64,000 nucleotides of DNA. Origin: a virus. Each line of letters begins with the position of its first letter. Positions within the stretch are counted from its first letter, which is position 1. A program made the position numbers and the translations under genes. The notes under the pieces are model-generated. The model did not search any database. It was not told the DNA's origin and saw only the letters and a program-made list of their open reading frames with translations. This document shows, piece after piece, positions 29,225 to 38,174 of this stretch. Where the stretch lies: positions 56,466 through 120,465 of IMG/VR virus record IMGVR_UViG_3300043419_000731, one strand, 5' to 3'.

Positions 29225-31609
29225 ATGTCAACAGTAAGAATTCAAGTAAGAAGAGGCACAGCTTCACAGTGGACCTCAGTAAATCCAATTTTGGCAGCAG
29301 GAGAAATGGGTGTCGAGTCAGACACAAACCTATTTAAATTCGGTAACGGAACTTCTACATGGACTGCCCTTGCATATGCAAATAATTCAGACGTAGCAAT
29401 CGCTGAAATATCACAGGATGCAATTAATACCGCTCTCTCAATGGGCTCAGGTTTAACAAAGTCATACAATGATGGCACAAATACAATTCAGATCACAGTT
29501 GATTCAGATGTTGTTGCCCTAAAGTCATATGTAGACTCAGCAATTTCAAATGTCGAGGCATCAGTAACAGGCCTTGCAAATACAGTTGATTCAGACTATA
29601 TTCCAGTATCTGACCGTGGTGTCGCTGGTGGAGTTGCATCACTCGATAACAGTGGTTTAATTCCAAACTCACAGATCGATGACACAAATTGGGCAACAAA
29701 GCTACACGTAGCCTCAGTTTCTTCTGGGCTTCAGATTAAGGGTTCAGTACGTGTAACATCTACAGATAACTTTGCTGCAACACTAACAGATGGAACAACA
29801 GATGCATCAGGCGGAAATGGTGTAGGACAATACTTAACAGCATCAGCTAATGGAGCACTTGTAATTGATGGTGTAACACTAAATGCAGGAGACAGAGTTC
29901 TTCTTAAGGATCAGTCTGACGGCAAGCAAAATGGTATTTACACAGTAACAAATACAGGTGGATCTTCAGCAGCAGCAGTTTTAACTCGTGCTACAGATGC
30001 AGATAACAGCGTAGACGGAGAAGTCAGAGAAGGCCTCTTCGCATTTACTCAAGAAGGAACTGCAAATGCTCGTGACGGATACGTTCTTCTAGCAGCAGCA
30101 TCAAGATCAGGACAGATTTTCCAGCTTGGCACAGACTCACTAACATTTAGCCAATTTACTGGAGCAATCCCAGTAAATATTTCTACAGGCCTACAGAAGA
30201 CTGGCGATACAATTTCAGTAAATACATCTGAAATTGCAACAGTTAACTATGTAGACGGAATTAATAATGCTCTAACTCAAATAACAACATCACATGGAGA
30301 ACAAATTGATGCTGTTGAGATTAAGAATAATGAGCAGGATTCAGCAATAGCTATTAATACAGCAGATATTGCAACAAATACAGCAAGTATTAGCTCAATC
30401 GTAACTGTAAATAATACACAGAATACCAGACTAACATCACTAGAAGCAGCTGATGTAACTCTTGGAGGCTTGCTAGACGATGCTAATACAGCAATTGCAG
30501 ACCTAGAGACAGAGCTCAGAGGAGACCTTGCTCCAAAGAACAATGCTGAATTTACAGGTACTCTTGACTTGCCATCAACAACAACAATAGGCACAGTCCT
30601 TGGAACAGAGATTGCACATCTATCAGGTGTGACATCTGGAATCCAGACACAGATTGATTCAAAAGCATCAAATACAGATCTTTCAGATCACGCAGCCGAC
30701 ACATTATCGGTTCACGGTATTTCAGATACATCAGAACTTGAGACACAGACTGGCGCACAAGCAAAAGCAGATAACGGCAGAGATGCAGCAAAAGCTTATG
30801 CAGATAGCCTTGCATCAAACTATGACGCAGCTGGAGCAGCAACATCAGCAGTTGGCACACACAACAATGCCACAACATCTGTTCATGGAATTGCTGATAC
30901 ATCAAAGCTTGTAACAACAGATGCACAGTCCATAACATTAGATGGAGCATTAACAGTTGAGGGCAACCTTACTGTAAACGGTACAACATTTAACGCATCA
31001 GCAACATCTATTACAATTGAAGATAATCTAGTACAACTTGCACATCAAAATGCAGGTAATACAGTAGATCTTGGAATCGTAGTCGCTTACAATGATGGAT
31101 CTGCAAAGCATGCAGGTTTTGTAAGAGACGTATCTGATAATGAGTGGAAGCTCTTTAAGGGCGTAACAGATGAACCAGCAACAACTGTTAACTTCAGCCA
31201 GGGGTCACTAGATAATCTTGAGCTAAATAACTTAGTTGCAGCAGGCGTAGTCTTTACAGATGGAACACAGACAAAGCAGGGTGTACCTTCTATAACTCCT
31301 ATCGTAGAAAAAACAGCAGGCTTCAATATTTCAGATGCTGATTATAGAGATCAGATGCTTGAGGTCAGCCACACAGGTGGAAGCGCTGTAACAATAACAG
31401 TAACTGCAGATGGAACAAACGGTATCACATACCCAGTTGGAACATCTATCAGCATAACAAGAACTAATACAGGATCTGTAACAGTAGCAGGTTCTGGAAC
31501 AACAGTTAATGCTACACCAGGATTAACTTTAAGAGCACGATGGTCATCAGCGACATTATTCAAGAGAGCAGCTAACACCTGGATCTTGATGGGCGATTTG
31601 ACAGCGTAA
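29225..31609 (+). CDS. tail fibre with MTD-like N-terminal domain and coiled coil
   Basis: 794 residues. IQVRRGTASQWTSVNPILAAGEMGVESDTNLFKFGNG is the same N-terminal module as in 21707-23536. The middle has a large beta module (residues about 160-310), coiled coil with repeated TADIATNTAS-type heptads, and a C-terminal beta-rich tip (TAGFNISDADYRDQML...). Ends at TWILMGDLTA, a phrase common at phage fibre tips as I recall. Confidence 0.7.
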   Translation: MSTVRIQVRRGTASQWTSVNPILAAGEMGVESDTNLFKFGNGTSTWTALAYANNSDVAIAEISQDAINTALSMGSGLTKSYNDGTNTIQITVDSDVVALKSYVDSAISNVEASVTGLANTVDSDYIPVSDRGVAGGVASLDNSGLIPNSQIDDTNWATKLHVASVSSGLQIKGSVRVTSTDNFAATLTDGTTDASGGNGVGQYLTASANGALVIDGVTLNAGDRVLLKDQSDGKQNGIYTVTNTGGSSAAAVLTRATDADNSVDGEVREGLFAFTQEGTANARDGYVLLAAASRSGQIFQLGTDSLTFSQFTGAIPVNISTGLQKTGDTISVNTSEIATVNYVDGINNALTQITTSHGEQIDAVEIKNNEQDSAIAINTADIATNTASISSIVTVNNTQNTRLTSLEAADVTLGGLLDDANTAIADLETELRGDLAPKNNAEFTGTLDLPSTTTIGTVLGTEIAHLSGVTSGIQTQIDSKASNTDLSDHAADTLSVHGISDTSELETQTGAQAKADNGRDAAKAYADSLASNYDAAGAATSAVGTHNNATTSVHGIADTSKLVTTDAQSITLDGALTVEGNLTVNGTTFNASATSITIEDNLVQLAHQNAGNTVDLGIVVAYNDGSAKHAGFVRDVSDNEWKLFKGVTDEPATTVNFSQGSLDNLELNNLVAAGVVFTDGTQTKQGVPSITPIVEKTAGFNISDADYRDQMLEVSHTGGSAVTITVTADGTNGITYPVGTSISITRTNTGSVTVAGSGTTVNATPGLTLRARWSSATLFKRAANTWILMGDLTA

Positions 31610-31638
31610 TAATTCAAAGAAAGAAATTGGAGATATAA

Positions 31639-32946
31639 ATGTCAAACAAAAAAGTAGGAATTAAATCTTCCGCCCAAGACAACTTCTTAGAGCCAAGTGC
31701 TGTAACGTCTTTATCAGCAACTGCTGTAAATGGCGGAAATAATGGAAATGGTACTGTTAACTTAACATGGTCACTTCCAGCCGCATCACCGCCAGCAACA
31801 CTTTACACAGTAACATCAAATCCAGCTACAACTACACAAACATCAGCTAGCACATCAATAACATTTAATGGGCTTACTGGAGGAACATCTTATACGTTTA
31901 CAGTAGTAGCTTCAAATGCAGCAGGAAATAGCTTGCCAACTAGCACCACATCTGGTGTTACACCAACTACACTTCCTAATGCGCCCTCAGCTCCAATAGC
32001 TTCTTCGCCAAATGCTAACCAGGACGTTATATCCTGGTCAGCACCATCTTCTAATGGTGGATCAACAATTACAGGATATAGATTAAAGTCCTCAGATGGT
32101 CCAACATATGATTATGATGCTAATACAACATCAGCAACAATTAGCGAATCAGCTGGAACAGCACAGACATATCAGGTTTTGGCAAAGAACTCGAATGGAG
32201 ATGGTCCGTACTCAGTATCAAGTAATACTATTACGACAACTGCTCCATTCTTCCCATTCTTCCCGCCATACTTCCCTTACTTCCCACCTTACTTCCCATA
32301 CTTCCCACCTTACTTCCCATTCTTCCCGTTCTTCCCACCGTTCTTCCCACCGTTCTTCCCGTTCTTCCCACCGTTCTTCCCACCGTTCTTCCCGTTCTTC
32401 CCACCGTTCTTCCCACCGTTCTTCCCATTCTTCCCACCGTTCTTCCCACCATACTTTGCAGCACCATCGTTCCCTTACTTTAAGGTAACAAAGTGTATTG
32501 CAGGAGATTCTGAAGTACTTACAACATCAGGATACAAGCCAGCAAAGGAATTAAATGTAGGAGATAAACTTCTTACAGTTGATCCAAAAGACTTCAATAA
32601 TGGTGAAATAACATCAGAGCTAAGTTTGCCAGACAAGGTATTCCTCTCTGAAACATCAATCGCCACTATCGAGTTGAGCCAAAAGGCACTGCTAAGCTTC
32701 AATGACTCACTGATTAAATTCTCAGACGCACAACCAATATTTGTGAAAGACGGAGAGTTTATTAAGTACAAGACAACTGGAGAAGTAGCTGTAGGAGATA
32801 TCCTTGCAGAAGTAAATCCAGAAACATGCCAGGTAACATACACAACAGTAGAAAAGATTACTGAGCATGAAGCAGGAGATGTCTACGATATCCGATGCTT
32901 ACCGAACCAGTGGTTCATCGTAGGAAATTATATAGTAATCTCCTAA
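31639..32946 (+). CDS. Fn3 fibre with Phe-Pro tract and C-terminal Hint domain
   Basis: 435 residues. Two fibronectin type III domains (about 15-110 and 115-200; TSYTFTVVASNAAGNS, STITGYRLKS). Residues about 203-281 are almost only Phe, Pro and Tyr (FFPPFFPPFFP units of 33 bp). Cys286 starts a Hint domain of 150 residues, the same size as in the 23551 protein: CIAGDSEVLTTSGYKPAKEL, VGDKLLTV, DAQPIF, NQWFIVGNYIVIS. Again Gln stands where Hint proteins have His and no terminal Asn is present. Confidence 0.75.
   Translation: MSNKKVGIKSSAQDNFLEPSAVTSLSATAVNGGNNGNGTVNLTWSLPAASPPATLYTVTSNPATTTQTSASTSITFNGLTGGTSYTFTVVASNAAGNSLPTSTTSGVTPTTLPNAPSAPIASSPNANQDVISWSAPSSNGGSTITGYRLKSSDGPTYDYDANTTSATISESAGTAQTYQVLAKNSNGDGPYSVSSNTITTTAPFFPFFPPYFPYFPPYFPYFPPYFPFFPFFPPFFPPFFPFFPPFFPPFFPFFPPFFPPFFPFFPPFFPPYFAAPSFPYFKVTKCIAGDSEVLTTSGYKPAKELNVGDKLLTVDPKDFNNGEITSELSLPDKVFLSETSIATIELSQKALLSFNDSLIKFSDAQPIFVKDGEFIKYKTTGEVAVGDILAEVNPETCQVTYTTVEKITEHEAGDVYDIRCLPNQWFIVGNYIVIS
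32246..32460 (+). repeat. Phe-Pro coding tandem repeat
   Basis: Units of 21 bp (YFPPYFP) then about four of 33 bp (FFPPFFPPFFP), using TTC and CCG/CCA almost only. The uniform codons and short units suggest recent expansion by slippage or recombination. Confidence 0.85.
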
Positions 32947-32957
32947 AGTAATTAAAC

Positions 32958-32999
32958 ATAATCAGGAGGGGTAGCACTTACCCCTCCTGATTATTTTAT
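32958..32999 (+). terminator. strong intrinsic terminator
   Basis: A 16-bp perfect stem (32958-32973 / 32979-32994) with a 5-nt loop and TTATAT after it. It separates the appendage genes from the oxygenase operon. Confidence 0.9.
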
Positions 33000-33008
33000 A
33001 TAAAAAGC

Positions 33009-33037
33009 TTGTCTCCTGAATAATAAAATGCTATACT
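33009..33037 (+). promoter_or_regulatory. sigma-70-type promoter for the oxygenase operon
   Basis: TTGTCT (33009-33014), 17 nt, TATACT (33032-33037) extended by TGC. AAGGAGG lies 5 nt before the ATG at 33053. Confidence 0.72.
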
Positions 33038-33052
33038 AAACAAGGAGGCAAA

Positions 33053-33805
33053 ATGAGTATTCAAGATACATGGTTTGATAAAGATAGATCTGAGACTTCT
33101 TCAAATAGAAGACCAGACAAAACATTTAATGGCATCACTGTTAAGAATGAGGCCCTAGGCTTAGATGTATACAAAAATGTATTTACATCTAGTCAGATTC
33201 AGAAATACATTAATGCGCTAGAAAATAATTTAAAGCCAGACACAGAGTTCTTCTGGAATGAAGCAAGAGTTACAAACTCTGAAACACCAATTAAAAAAGC
33301 AAGAGATTGCGTAGACTTTAAGATGAACTACGCCTCACTTGGCGGAGCACAGAATCAAAAGAATGCTGAGCTTTGGGAAACATATGATGAGATCTACAAA
33401 GCCCTAAAATCATGCGTGGACGACTATTGCAGGTACTGGGGAATCAATGTTACATACTATGAGGTTTTTAACTTTGTAAAGTATGAAGGCGAAGGCAAAG
33501 AGTTTAAGATTCATGCTGATGATGGACCAGCATACAAAGCAGCCGTATCTGCAGTTATTTATTTAAACAATGACTATGAAGGCGGAGAGATAGCTTTCCC
33601 AAGAATGGATAATTTGGTAATTAAGCCAGACCTTGGGGATATTGCAATATTCCCATCAAACTATATTTACGAGCATGCTTCACTTCCCATTAGATCTGGA
33701 ACAAAGTATTGCGTAGTTATTATGATGGACTTAAATGATTTAGCTCATCAAAATAATAGAATGCAAGGAAGCCCTTCTGCATTCGGAAAAGAATCAGGAT
33801 ATTAA
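33053..33805 (+). CDS. 2OG-Fe(II) oxygenase, array member 1
   Basis: 250 residues. FKIHADDGP gives the H-x-D ligands, AVIYLNNDYEGGEIAFP the core strand shared by the array, YEHASLPI the distal His and SGTKYCVV the cofactor-binding position, here Lys as in many prolyl-4-hydroxylase-type enzymes. The family hydroxylates Pro or Lys in proteins, or small molecules. First gene behind promoter and strong ribosome site. One base separates it from the next gene. Confidence 0.82.
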   Translation: MSIQDTWFDKDRSETSSNRRPDKTFNGITVKNEALGLDVYKNVFTSSQIQKYINALENNLKPDTEFFWNEARVTNSETPIKKARDCVDFKMNYASLGGAQNQKNAELWETYDEIYKALKSCVDDYCRYWGINVTYYEVFNFVKYEGEGKEFKIHADDGPAYKAAVSAVIYLNNDYEGGEIAFPRMDNLVIKPDLGDIAIFPSNYIYEHASLPIRSGTKYCVVIMMDLNDLAHQNNRMQGSPSAFGKESGY

Positions 33806-33806
33806 T

Positions 33807-34502
33807 ATGCAAGCAGAAACTAAAGAAATTGATTTTAAAGCTGAATGGGCAGAGCCAATCAAGCAGACCTGGACAGAAAAGATTGATCTAGGTTCTGGCA
33901 TTTGGCTATACAAGAATGTTATCCCAACAGATATCCCAGCTAGACTGGAAGAACTATTAGCAGACCCATCTAACCCGTATAACTGGATGGAAGCTTTTGT
34001 GGGGTACCAACAGAGTATGCCAGAGTATAGAGACTGTGTTGACTTTAAGTATAAGAAGACAGATATTAATGACCCAAGCGAAGCTGGACAAAAGCTAGTA
34101 AAGATTTGGGAGGAGTGCTATGAGCCACAAAGACAGGCTGTAAGAGATTACTCTAGAATGTATAATATTAATCAGCTTAGATACTGGGAAGCATTCAACT
34201 TTATTAGATATACACCAGGAAATCACTTTATGGAGCACCACGATCATGGATACTCATATAACTGCACAGTTTCACTTGTAGGATATTTTAATGATGACTA
34301 CGAAGGTGGAGAGCTATACTTTAGACTTCAGAACTTAAATCTAAAGCCAGAAGCTGGAGATCTTTTTATCTTCCCTTCAACATATATGTATCCACACCAA
34401 GCCAAAAAGGTGCACTCAGGAACAAAGTACTCAATTGTAACAATGCTTGATTACAGCGAGAAGTTCCATGATCCAAAGTTTTTCCAAGAGACTGGAAACT
34501 AA
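33807..34502 (+). CDS. 2OG-Fe(II) oxygenase, array member 2
   Basis: 231 residues. NHFMEHHDHGYSYNC has the H-x-D ligands, SLVGYFNDDYEGGELYF the core, YMYPHQAKKV the distal His and HSGTKYSIV the Lys position. Full-length and in order. Its TAA overlaps the next ATG, so translation is coupled. Confidence 0.82.
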   Translation: MQAETKEIDFKAEWAEPIKQTWTEKIDLGSGIWLYKNVIPTDIPARLEELLADPSNPYNWMEAFVGYQQSMPEYRDCVDFKYKKTDINDPSEAGQKLVKIWEECYEPQRQAVRDYSRMYNINQLRYWEAFNFIRYTPGNHFMEHHDHGYSYNCTVSLVGYFNDDYEGGELYFRLQNLNLKPEAGDLFIFPSTYMYPHQAKKVHSGTKYSIVTMLDYSEKFHDPKFFQETGN

Positions 34503-35218
34503 TGATTAACCTTACAGCCTATCAGATGGGCACAGAAACTGCATCGGTTGAGCCTTTGCAAGTAACTAGAGACTGGATGGATGCAACACCAGAAAAGCAT
34601 GCATACCATTGTTTTCCAGTAACTCAAGCCAATACTGTAGGCTGGACAATCTCTATGCCAGTAGATATTAAATTTATTTGGGATGGAGTAAATGATACAA
34701 GCGGGAATCATATAGAGATACTAGAGGGCAATAGCTTTGTTTATACAGGAAGAGGTCAGTCTTCTGTAAGCTTTAATACAAACCTATTGTTTAGATCAGA
34801 AAGCAATGTTAGCTTATTAACAATGACACCACCTAACTATTTTAATCCAGATTATCAAGTTATTGGTTCTGTTATATCTACATCATTTTTTAGAAACCCT
34901 CTACCGCTTGCAATTAAAGCATTGACTCCAAATAAAGAAATTTTAATACCTGCAGGAACACCAATTGCAACAATATTGCCAATATCTTTATCTGAACTCA
35001 AAGACTCTGTTGTAGAGGTTAAAAAGTTTCCTCAAGAAGATATGTATGAGTGGAATGAAAAGAATAGAGCCTATGGAGATGCAGCTCAAGTCTTATCCAC
35101 AAAGGGCGAGTGGACTGATTGGTATAGAGATGCTGTTGATCAAGACGGCAACAAGATTGGTGAACACGAAGCTAAATCACTTAAGCTTAAAACAGTATAC
35201 GTAGATACAGAGGTATAA
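34502..35218 (+). CDS. unknown protein, DUF6065-like, copy 1
   Basis: 238 residues. Segments YHCFPVTQANTVGWTISMPV and EILIPAGTPIATILPIS, shared in outline with the next gene (TPCDIEFI, GILPAGTPYAQMLPFK). I recall similar proteins (possibly DUF6065) next to 2OG oxygenases in aquatic phages, without a known function. A beta-rich fold is likely. Inserted between oxygenases 2 and 3. Confidence 0.5.
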   Translation: MINLTAYQMGTETASVEPLQVTRDWMDATPEKHAYHCFPVTQANTVGWTISMPVDIKFIWDGVNDTSGNHIEILEGNSFVYTGRGQSSVSFNTNLLFRSESNVSLLTMTPPNYFNPDYQVIGSVISTSFFRNPLPLAIKALTPNKEILIPAGTPIATILPISLSELKDSVVEVKKFPQEDMYEWNEKNRAYGDAAQVLSTKGEWTDWYRDAVDQDGNKIGEHEAKSLKLKTVYVDTEV

Positions 35219-35950
35219 ATGTCTAACACCATTAAGTTTGTCAGTAATAGACCATGGCTAACAAAAGATAGCTCTTCAAAGCCAGAACCTATCATAAAGT
35301 CTATTCCAGATTGGTATAGAAAAGCTGACAGATTTGCTAAAAAACCAGATGGAGAATATTGGCAAGATCCTACAATTGGGGGAAAGATTCCTACATGGAA
35401 AGCTTGTCCAGCAATATTTGACATTATGGGAACAGGATATACGCTAAGAACTCCGTGTGATATTGAATTTATAAAGGGTGACTTCGGATCAATTGATTTT
35501 AAAATCTCTGATCCAAAGTATAAAGATTTTTGTACCAAAAGAGAACCTATGCCACAATTTCATCAGCCAGAGGGATACTATGCAATTCACTTTGCTTGGT
35601 TCCCAGATTGGGCTATAGAGACTCCAGAAGGATACAGTGTTCTTTACTCACAGCCTTTCAATAGATTTGAGTTGCCATTCCTAACTACATCTGGAATCAT
35701 TGATAATGATAAGGTAAACTTGCCAGGGTCAATGCCTTTCTTTTTGCAAAAAGGTTTTAGTGGAATTCTTCCAGCAGGAACTCCTTACGCACAGATGCTT
35801 CCATTTAAAAGAGAAGACTGGGAGCATGAGATTGTTATAGAAAAAGCTTCAAAGCTACAAAGTAAAAATATGGAAAACTCAGCAAAATATAGAAAGCCAG
35901 ACGGCGGAATATACAAAAACGAAGTATGGTCTAAGAGAACATACTCATGA
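35219..35950 (+). CDS. unknown protein, DUF6065-like, copy 2
   Basis: 243 residues. PIIKSIPDWYRKADRFAK, TWKACPAIFDIMGTGYTLRTPCDIEF and SGILPAGTPYAQMLP. Paralogue of the gene before, with the Pro-Ala-Gly-Thr-Pro motif conserved. One base separates the two genes. Function unknown; may act with the oxygenases. Confidence 0.5.
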   Translation: MSNTIKFVSNRPWLTKDSSSKPEPIIKSIPDWYRKADRFAKKPDGEYWQDPTIGGKIPTWKACPAIFDIMGTGYTLRTPCDIEFIKGDFGSIDFKISDPKYKDFCTKREPMPQFHQPEGYYAIHFAWFPDWAIETPEGYSVLYSQPFNRFELPFLTTSGIIDNDKVNLPGSMPFFLQKGFSGILPAGTPYAQMLPFKREDWEHEIVIEKASKLQSKNMENSAKYRKPDGGIYKNEVWSKRTYS

Positions 35951-35956
35951 GGATGG

Positions 35957-35962
35957 TATAAT
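35957..35962 (+). promoter_or_regulatory. -10 box for a leaderless gene
   Basis: TATAAT preceded by TGG, exactly 6 nt before the ATG at 35969. It allows members 3-7 to be expressed without the first genes. Confidence 0.6.
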
Positions 35963-35968
35963 TAAATT

Positions 35969-36643
35969 ATGGAAGATAAAACATTAGCTAACGGTCCTGC
36001 AAACTGGGACAATCGTACTTCAATAACTCCTCCAGGATTCTTTGGTAATACTCCAGAGCATATCCAGGCAAGAGAAAATTTTATGACTGAAGAAGAAAGA
36101 ACCTTTTTATTAGAAGCAGCAAAGTCTATTACGGAGTGGGATAGAACAGAAACACACTACAATGATGATGGAGTAATTATCTATGACTCAACATATTGGG
36201 ATAACCGTGTTGCTTCAAGACCGATCCTGGACTCTATAAATCCAGAGATATCAAATGTTATCGAAAAGCTCGTAGCTAGACTTAAAGTTGAAGTTGATAA
36301 TCACTTTAAGGTAGACGCTATGCCAACAAGCCCAGCTATTGTTAGATGGATGGAAGGATATAGACAAGAGCCACATGCAGACAAGCAATTGCAGAATGGC
36401 GAGCCTAATGATTTCCCATGGTATGACCTAGCTGGTCTATTTTACTTAAATGATGATTATGAGGGTGGAGAGCTTTACTTCATGCATCACGATATTGAAT
36501 TTAAGCCAAAGCCAGGAGCAGCATACTTCTTCCCAGGAGATGTTGGGTATAGCCATGGTGTAAGAGAAATAAAGAGCGGTATTAGATATGTTATTCCGTT
36601 CTTCTGGACTATTATGAAGCATACAGGAGATAAGCAGCCTTGA
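35969..36643 (+). CDS. 2OG-Fe(II) oxygenase, array member 3
   Basis: 224 residues. YRQEPHADKQLQNG (H-x-D), GLFYLNDDYEGGELYFMHH (core), VGYSHGVREI (distal His), KSGIRYVIPFFW (Arg). Closest in pattern to the classical prolyl-4-hydroxylase catalytic domain. Probably leaderless. The stop overlaps the next start codon. Confidence 0.82.
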   Translation: MEDKTLANGPANWDNRTSITPPGFFGNTPEHIQARENFMTEEERTFLLEAAKSITEWDRTETHYNDDGVIIYDSTYWDNRVASRPILDSINPEISNVIEKLVARLKVEVDNHFKVDAMPTSPAIVRWMEGYRQEPHADKQLQNGEPNDFPWYDLAGLFYLNDDYEGGELYFMHHDIEFKPKPGAAYFFPGDVGYSHGVREIKSGIRYVIPFFWTIMKHTGDKQP

Positions 36644-37380
36644 GTAAACAATGCACATGTGGAAGATCTCAGTCTTATCCTTTTTGCGATAACACTCACG
36701 CTCAGCCATCACATCCAGTAATTCAAACAATCAATCCTCATGCATTTAGCTACTTTAATAAAAAGGATTCTGCGGAGAATGTTGTTGTTCAAGTTCCCAA
36801 GTTTATCTCTAAGGGTATGTCAAAAGACCTAATTGATGTTTTTGAAAAGGATGAGCTGTGGCAGGATGTTGGATTCCACAAGGCAAGTAATTTATTTCAT
36901 ATAGATTTTGCAGGCAATAAAGAACTTGCTGATCTGTGGGAAGAGCTTGTTTCAACTATTAAAAGGGCTACAGAAATAGTATTTAAAGACAAGGTTGTAA
37001 ACACTGGCTTATATATTCAAAAATGGCCAGAAGGATCGTATGGAATAAAACATAATGATATGTACAATTTTGATGGAAGCATCGGCAATTTAACATCCAG
37101 AATAGCAACAACCTTATTCTTGCACTCACCTTTTACTGGAGGGAATTTAGAGTTCCCAGATCATGAGCTAGCTATTGAGCCTAAGATGGGGTCACTGTAT
37201 TTGTTCAAAGGTGGACCAGACAACGAACATCAAATTGCAGAAATAACATCTGGATTAAGATATACAGTTATTGCATTTTGGGATTTTGAAAGCTCAACCT
37301 ATACCGATGAAGAATTACAGGGTATGGAAGATAGCAAGAAGAAGTGGGAAAATTATATGAAGACAGGTGAGGGGCTATGA
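36640..37380 (+). CDS. CDGSH iron-sulfur domain fused to 2OG-Fe(II) oxygenase, array member 4
   Basis: 246 residues from TTG. Residues 5-20, CTCGRSQSYPFCDNTH, fit the CDGSH pattern C-x-C-x2-S-x3-P-x-C-D-x2-H that holds a [2Fe-2S] cluster. Then the oxygenase: GIKHNDMYNF (H-x-D), FTGGNLEFPDH (core), DNEHQIAEI (distal His), SGLRYTVIAFWDF (Arg). A cluster next to a mononuclear iron enzyme could supply electrons or sense redox state; I know of no characterised example. Overlaps both neighbours. Confidence 0.78.
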   Translation: MSKQCTCGRSQSYPFCDNTHAQPSHPVIQTINPHAFSYFNKKDSAENVVVQVPKFISKGMSKDLIDVFEKDELWQDVGFHKASNLFHIDFAGNKELADLWEELVSTIKRATEIVFKDKVVNTGLYIQKWPEGSYGIKHNDMYNFDGSIGNLTSRIATTLFLHSPFTGGNLEFPDHELAIEPKMGSLYLFKGGPDNEHQIAEITSGLRYTVIAFWDFESSTYTDEELQGMEDSKKKWENYMKTGEGL

Positions 37381-38174
37381 CAAAAGACTTAGAGTTTATT
37401 ACGATATATCCTAGAATAAATGTTTATAGAAATACATTTAAAGATGTAGAAAAATTTTTAGAGCAAGCAAAGTCAGAAGAGGGATGGATTCAGTGGTATA
37501 CCTTTGGACAAATGCTGCCTCTCCAAGAAGCGCCTCTTGATTTTGACCATTTCCCAACAAAAGAAGAGTATATTAAGCTAAGAGATTCACAGCCATCTTC
37601 TCAAAAGAATTTAACAGATGAGATAGGTGAAATATTCTACGACGTAACAAAGCATTGGTTAGACATGAATCCAGATATGGGATTAATTAATTACCATAAG
37701 GGATCAGCATCAATTAATATCTATAAGAATGAAGCTGGGTTATCAGAAAACTACTCTATGAATTATCATACAGATTTTGTTGTACCTCTTAGAGATGCAC
37801 CAGGAACCAAGTTTGGCATTACAACAACATTTTATTTGAATGACGATTATGAAGATGGAGAGATCTGTTTTAAGATTGGAGATCATTTTATATCTCACAA
37901 GCCTAAAGCAGGAGATGTTATTGTATTCCCATCAAGAGACCCATACTACCATGCAGTAAGAAAGTCTTCTGGTAACAATAGATATATGATCAGATCATTC
38001 TGGGAGTACAACTTCCCTGGTACCGATGAGTGGCTTGCTGGACAAGCAGAGCACGGTGAAGAAAAATGGGCTGAGATGGAAAAGATCAGGTTTAAAAAAG
38101 AGATAGAAGGCACACAGCAGCAAGCTGAAGATGTTCACGAATTCTTTGGGAGAGACAACGGTAAATACTTATGA
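37377..38174 (+). CDS. 2OG-Fe(II) oxygenase, array member 5
   Basis: 265 residues. MNYHTDFVVP (H-x-D), TFYLNDDYEDGEICFKIG (core), DPYYHAVRKS (distal His), NNRYMIRSFWEY (Arg). A long Glu/Lys-rich C-terminal helix follows. ATGA-type overlaps with both neighbours. Confidence 0.82.
   Translation: MTKDLEFITIYPRINVYRNTFKDVEKFLEQAKSEEGWIQWYTFGQMLPLQEAPLDFDHFPTKEEYIKLRDSQPSSQKNLTDEIGEIFYDVTKHWLDMNPDMGLINYHKGSASINIYKNEAGLSENYSMNYHTDFVVPLRDAPGTKFGITTTFYLNDDYEDGEICFKIGDHFISHKPKAGDVIVFPSRDPYYHAVRKSSGNNRYMIRSFWEYNFPGTDEWLAGQAEHGEEKWAEMEKIRFKKEIEGTQQQAEDVHEFFGRDNGKYL

Noticed and set aside
26386-31617. Minus-strand open frames of 60-130 codons across the fibre genes
   Set aside because: They are antisense shadows of Ala/Thr-rich coding sequence with no ribosome site or promoter.
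32231-32488. Long open frames in other phases across the Phe-Pro repeat (Ser/His-rich and Gly/Arg-rich translations)
   Set aside because: They are a by-product of the low-complexity DNA repeat; the Phe-Pro frame is continuous with Fn3 and Hint domains.
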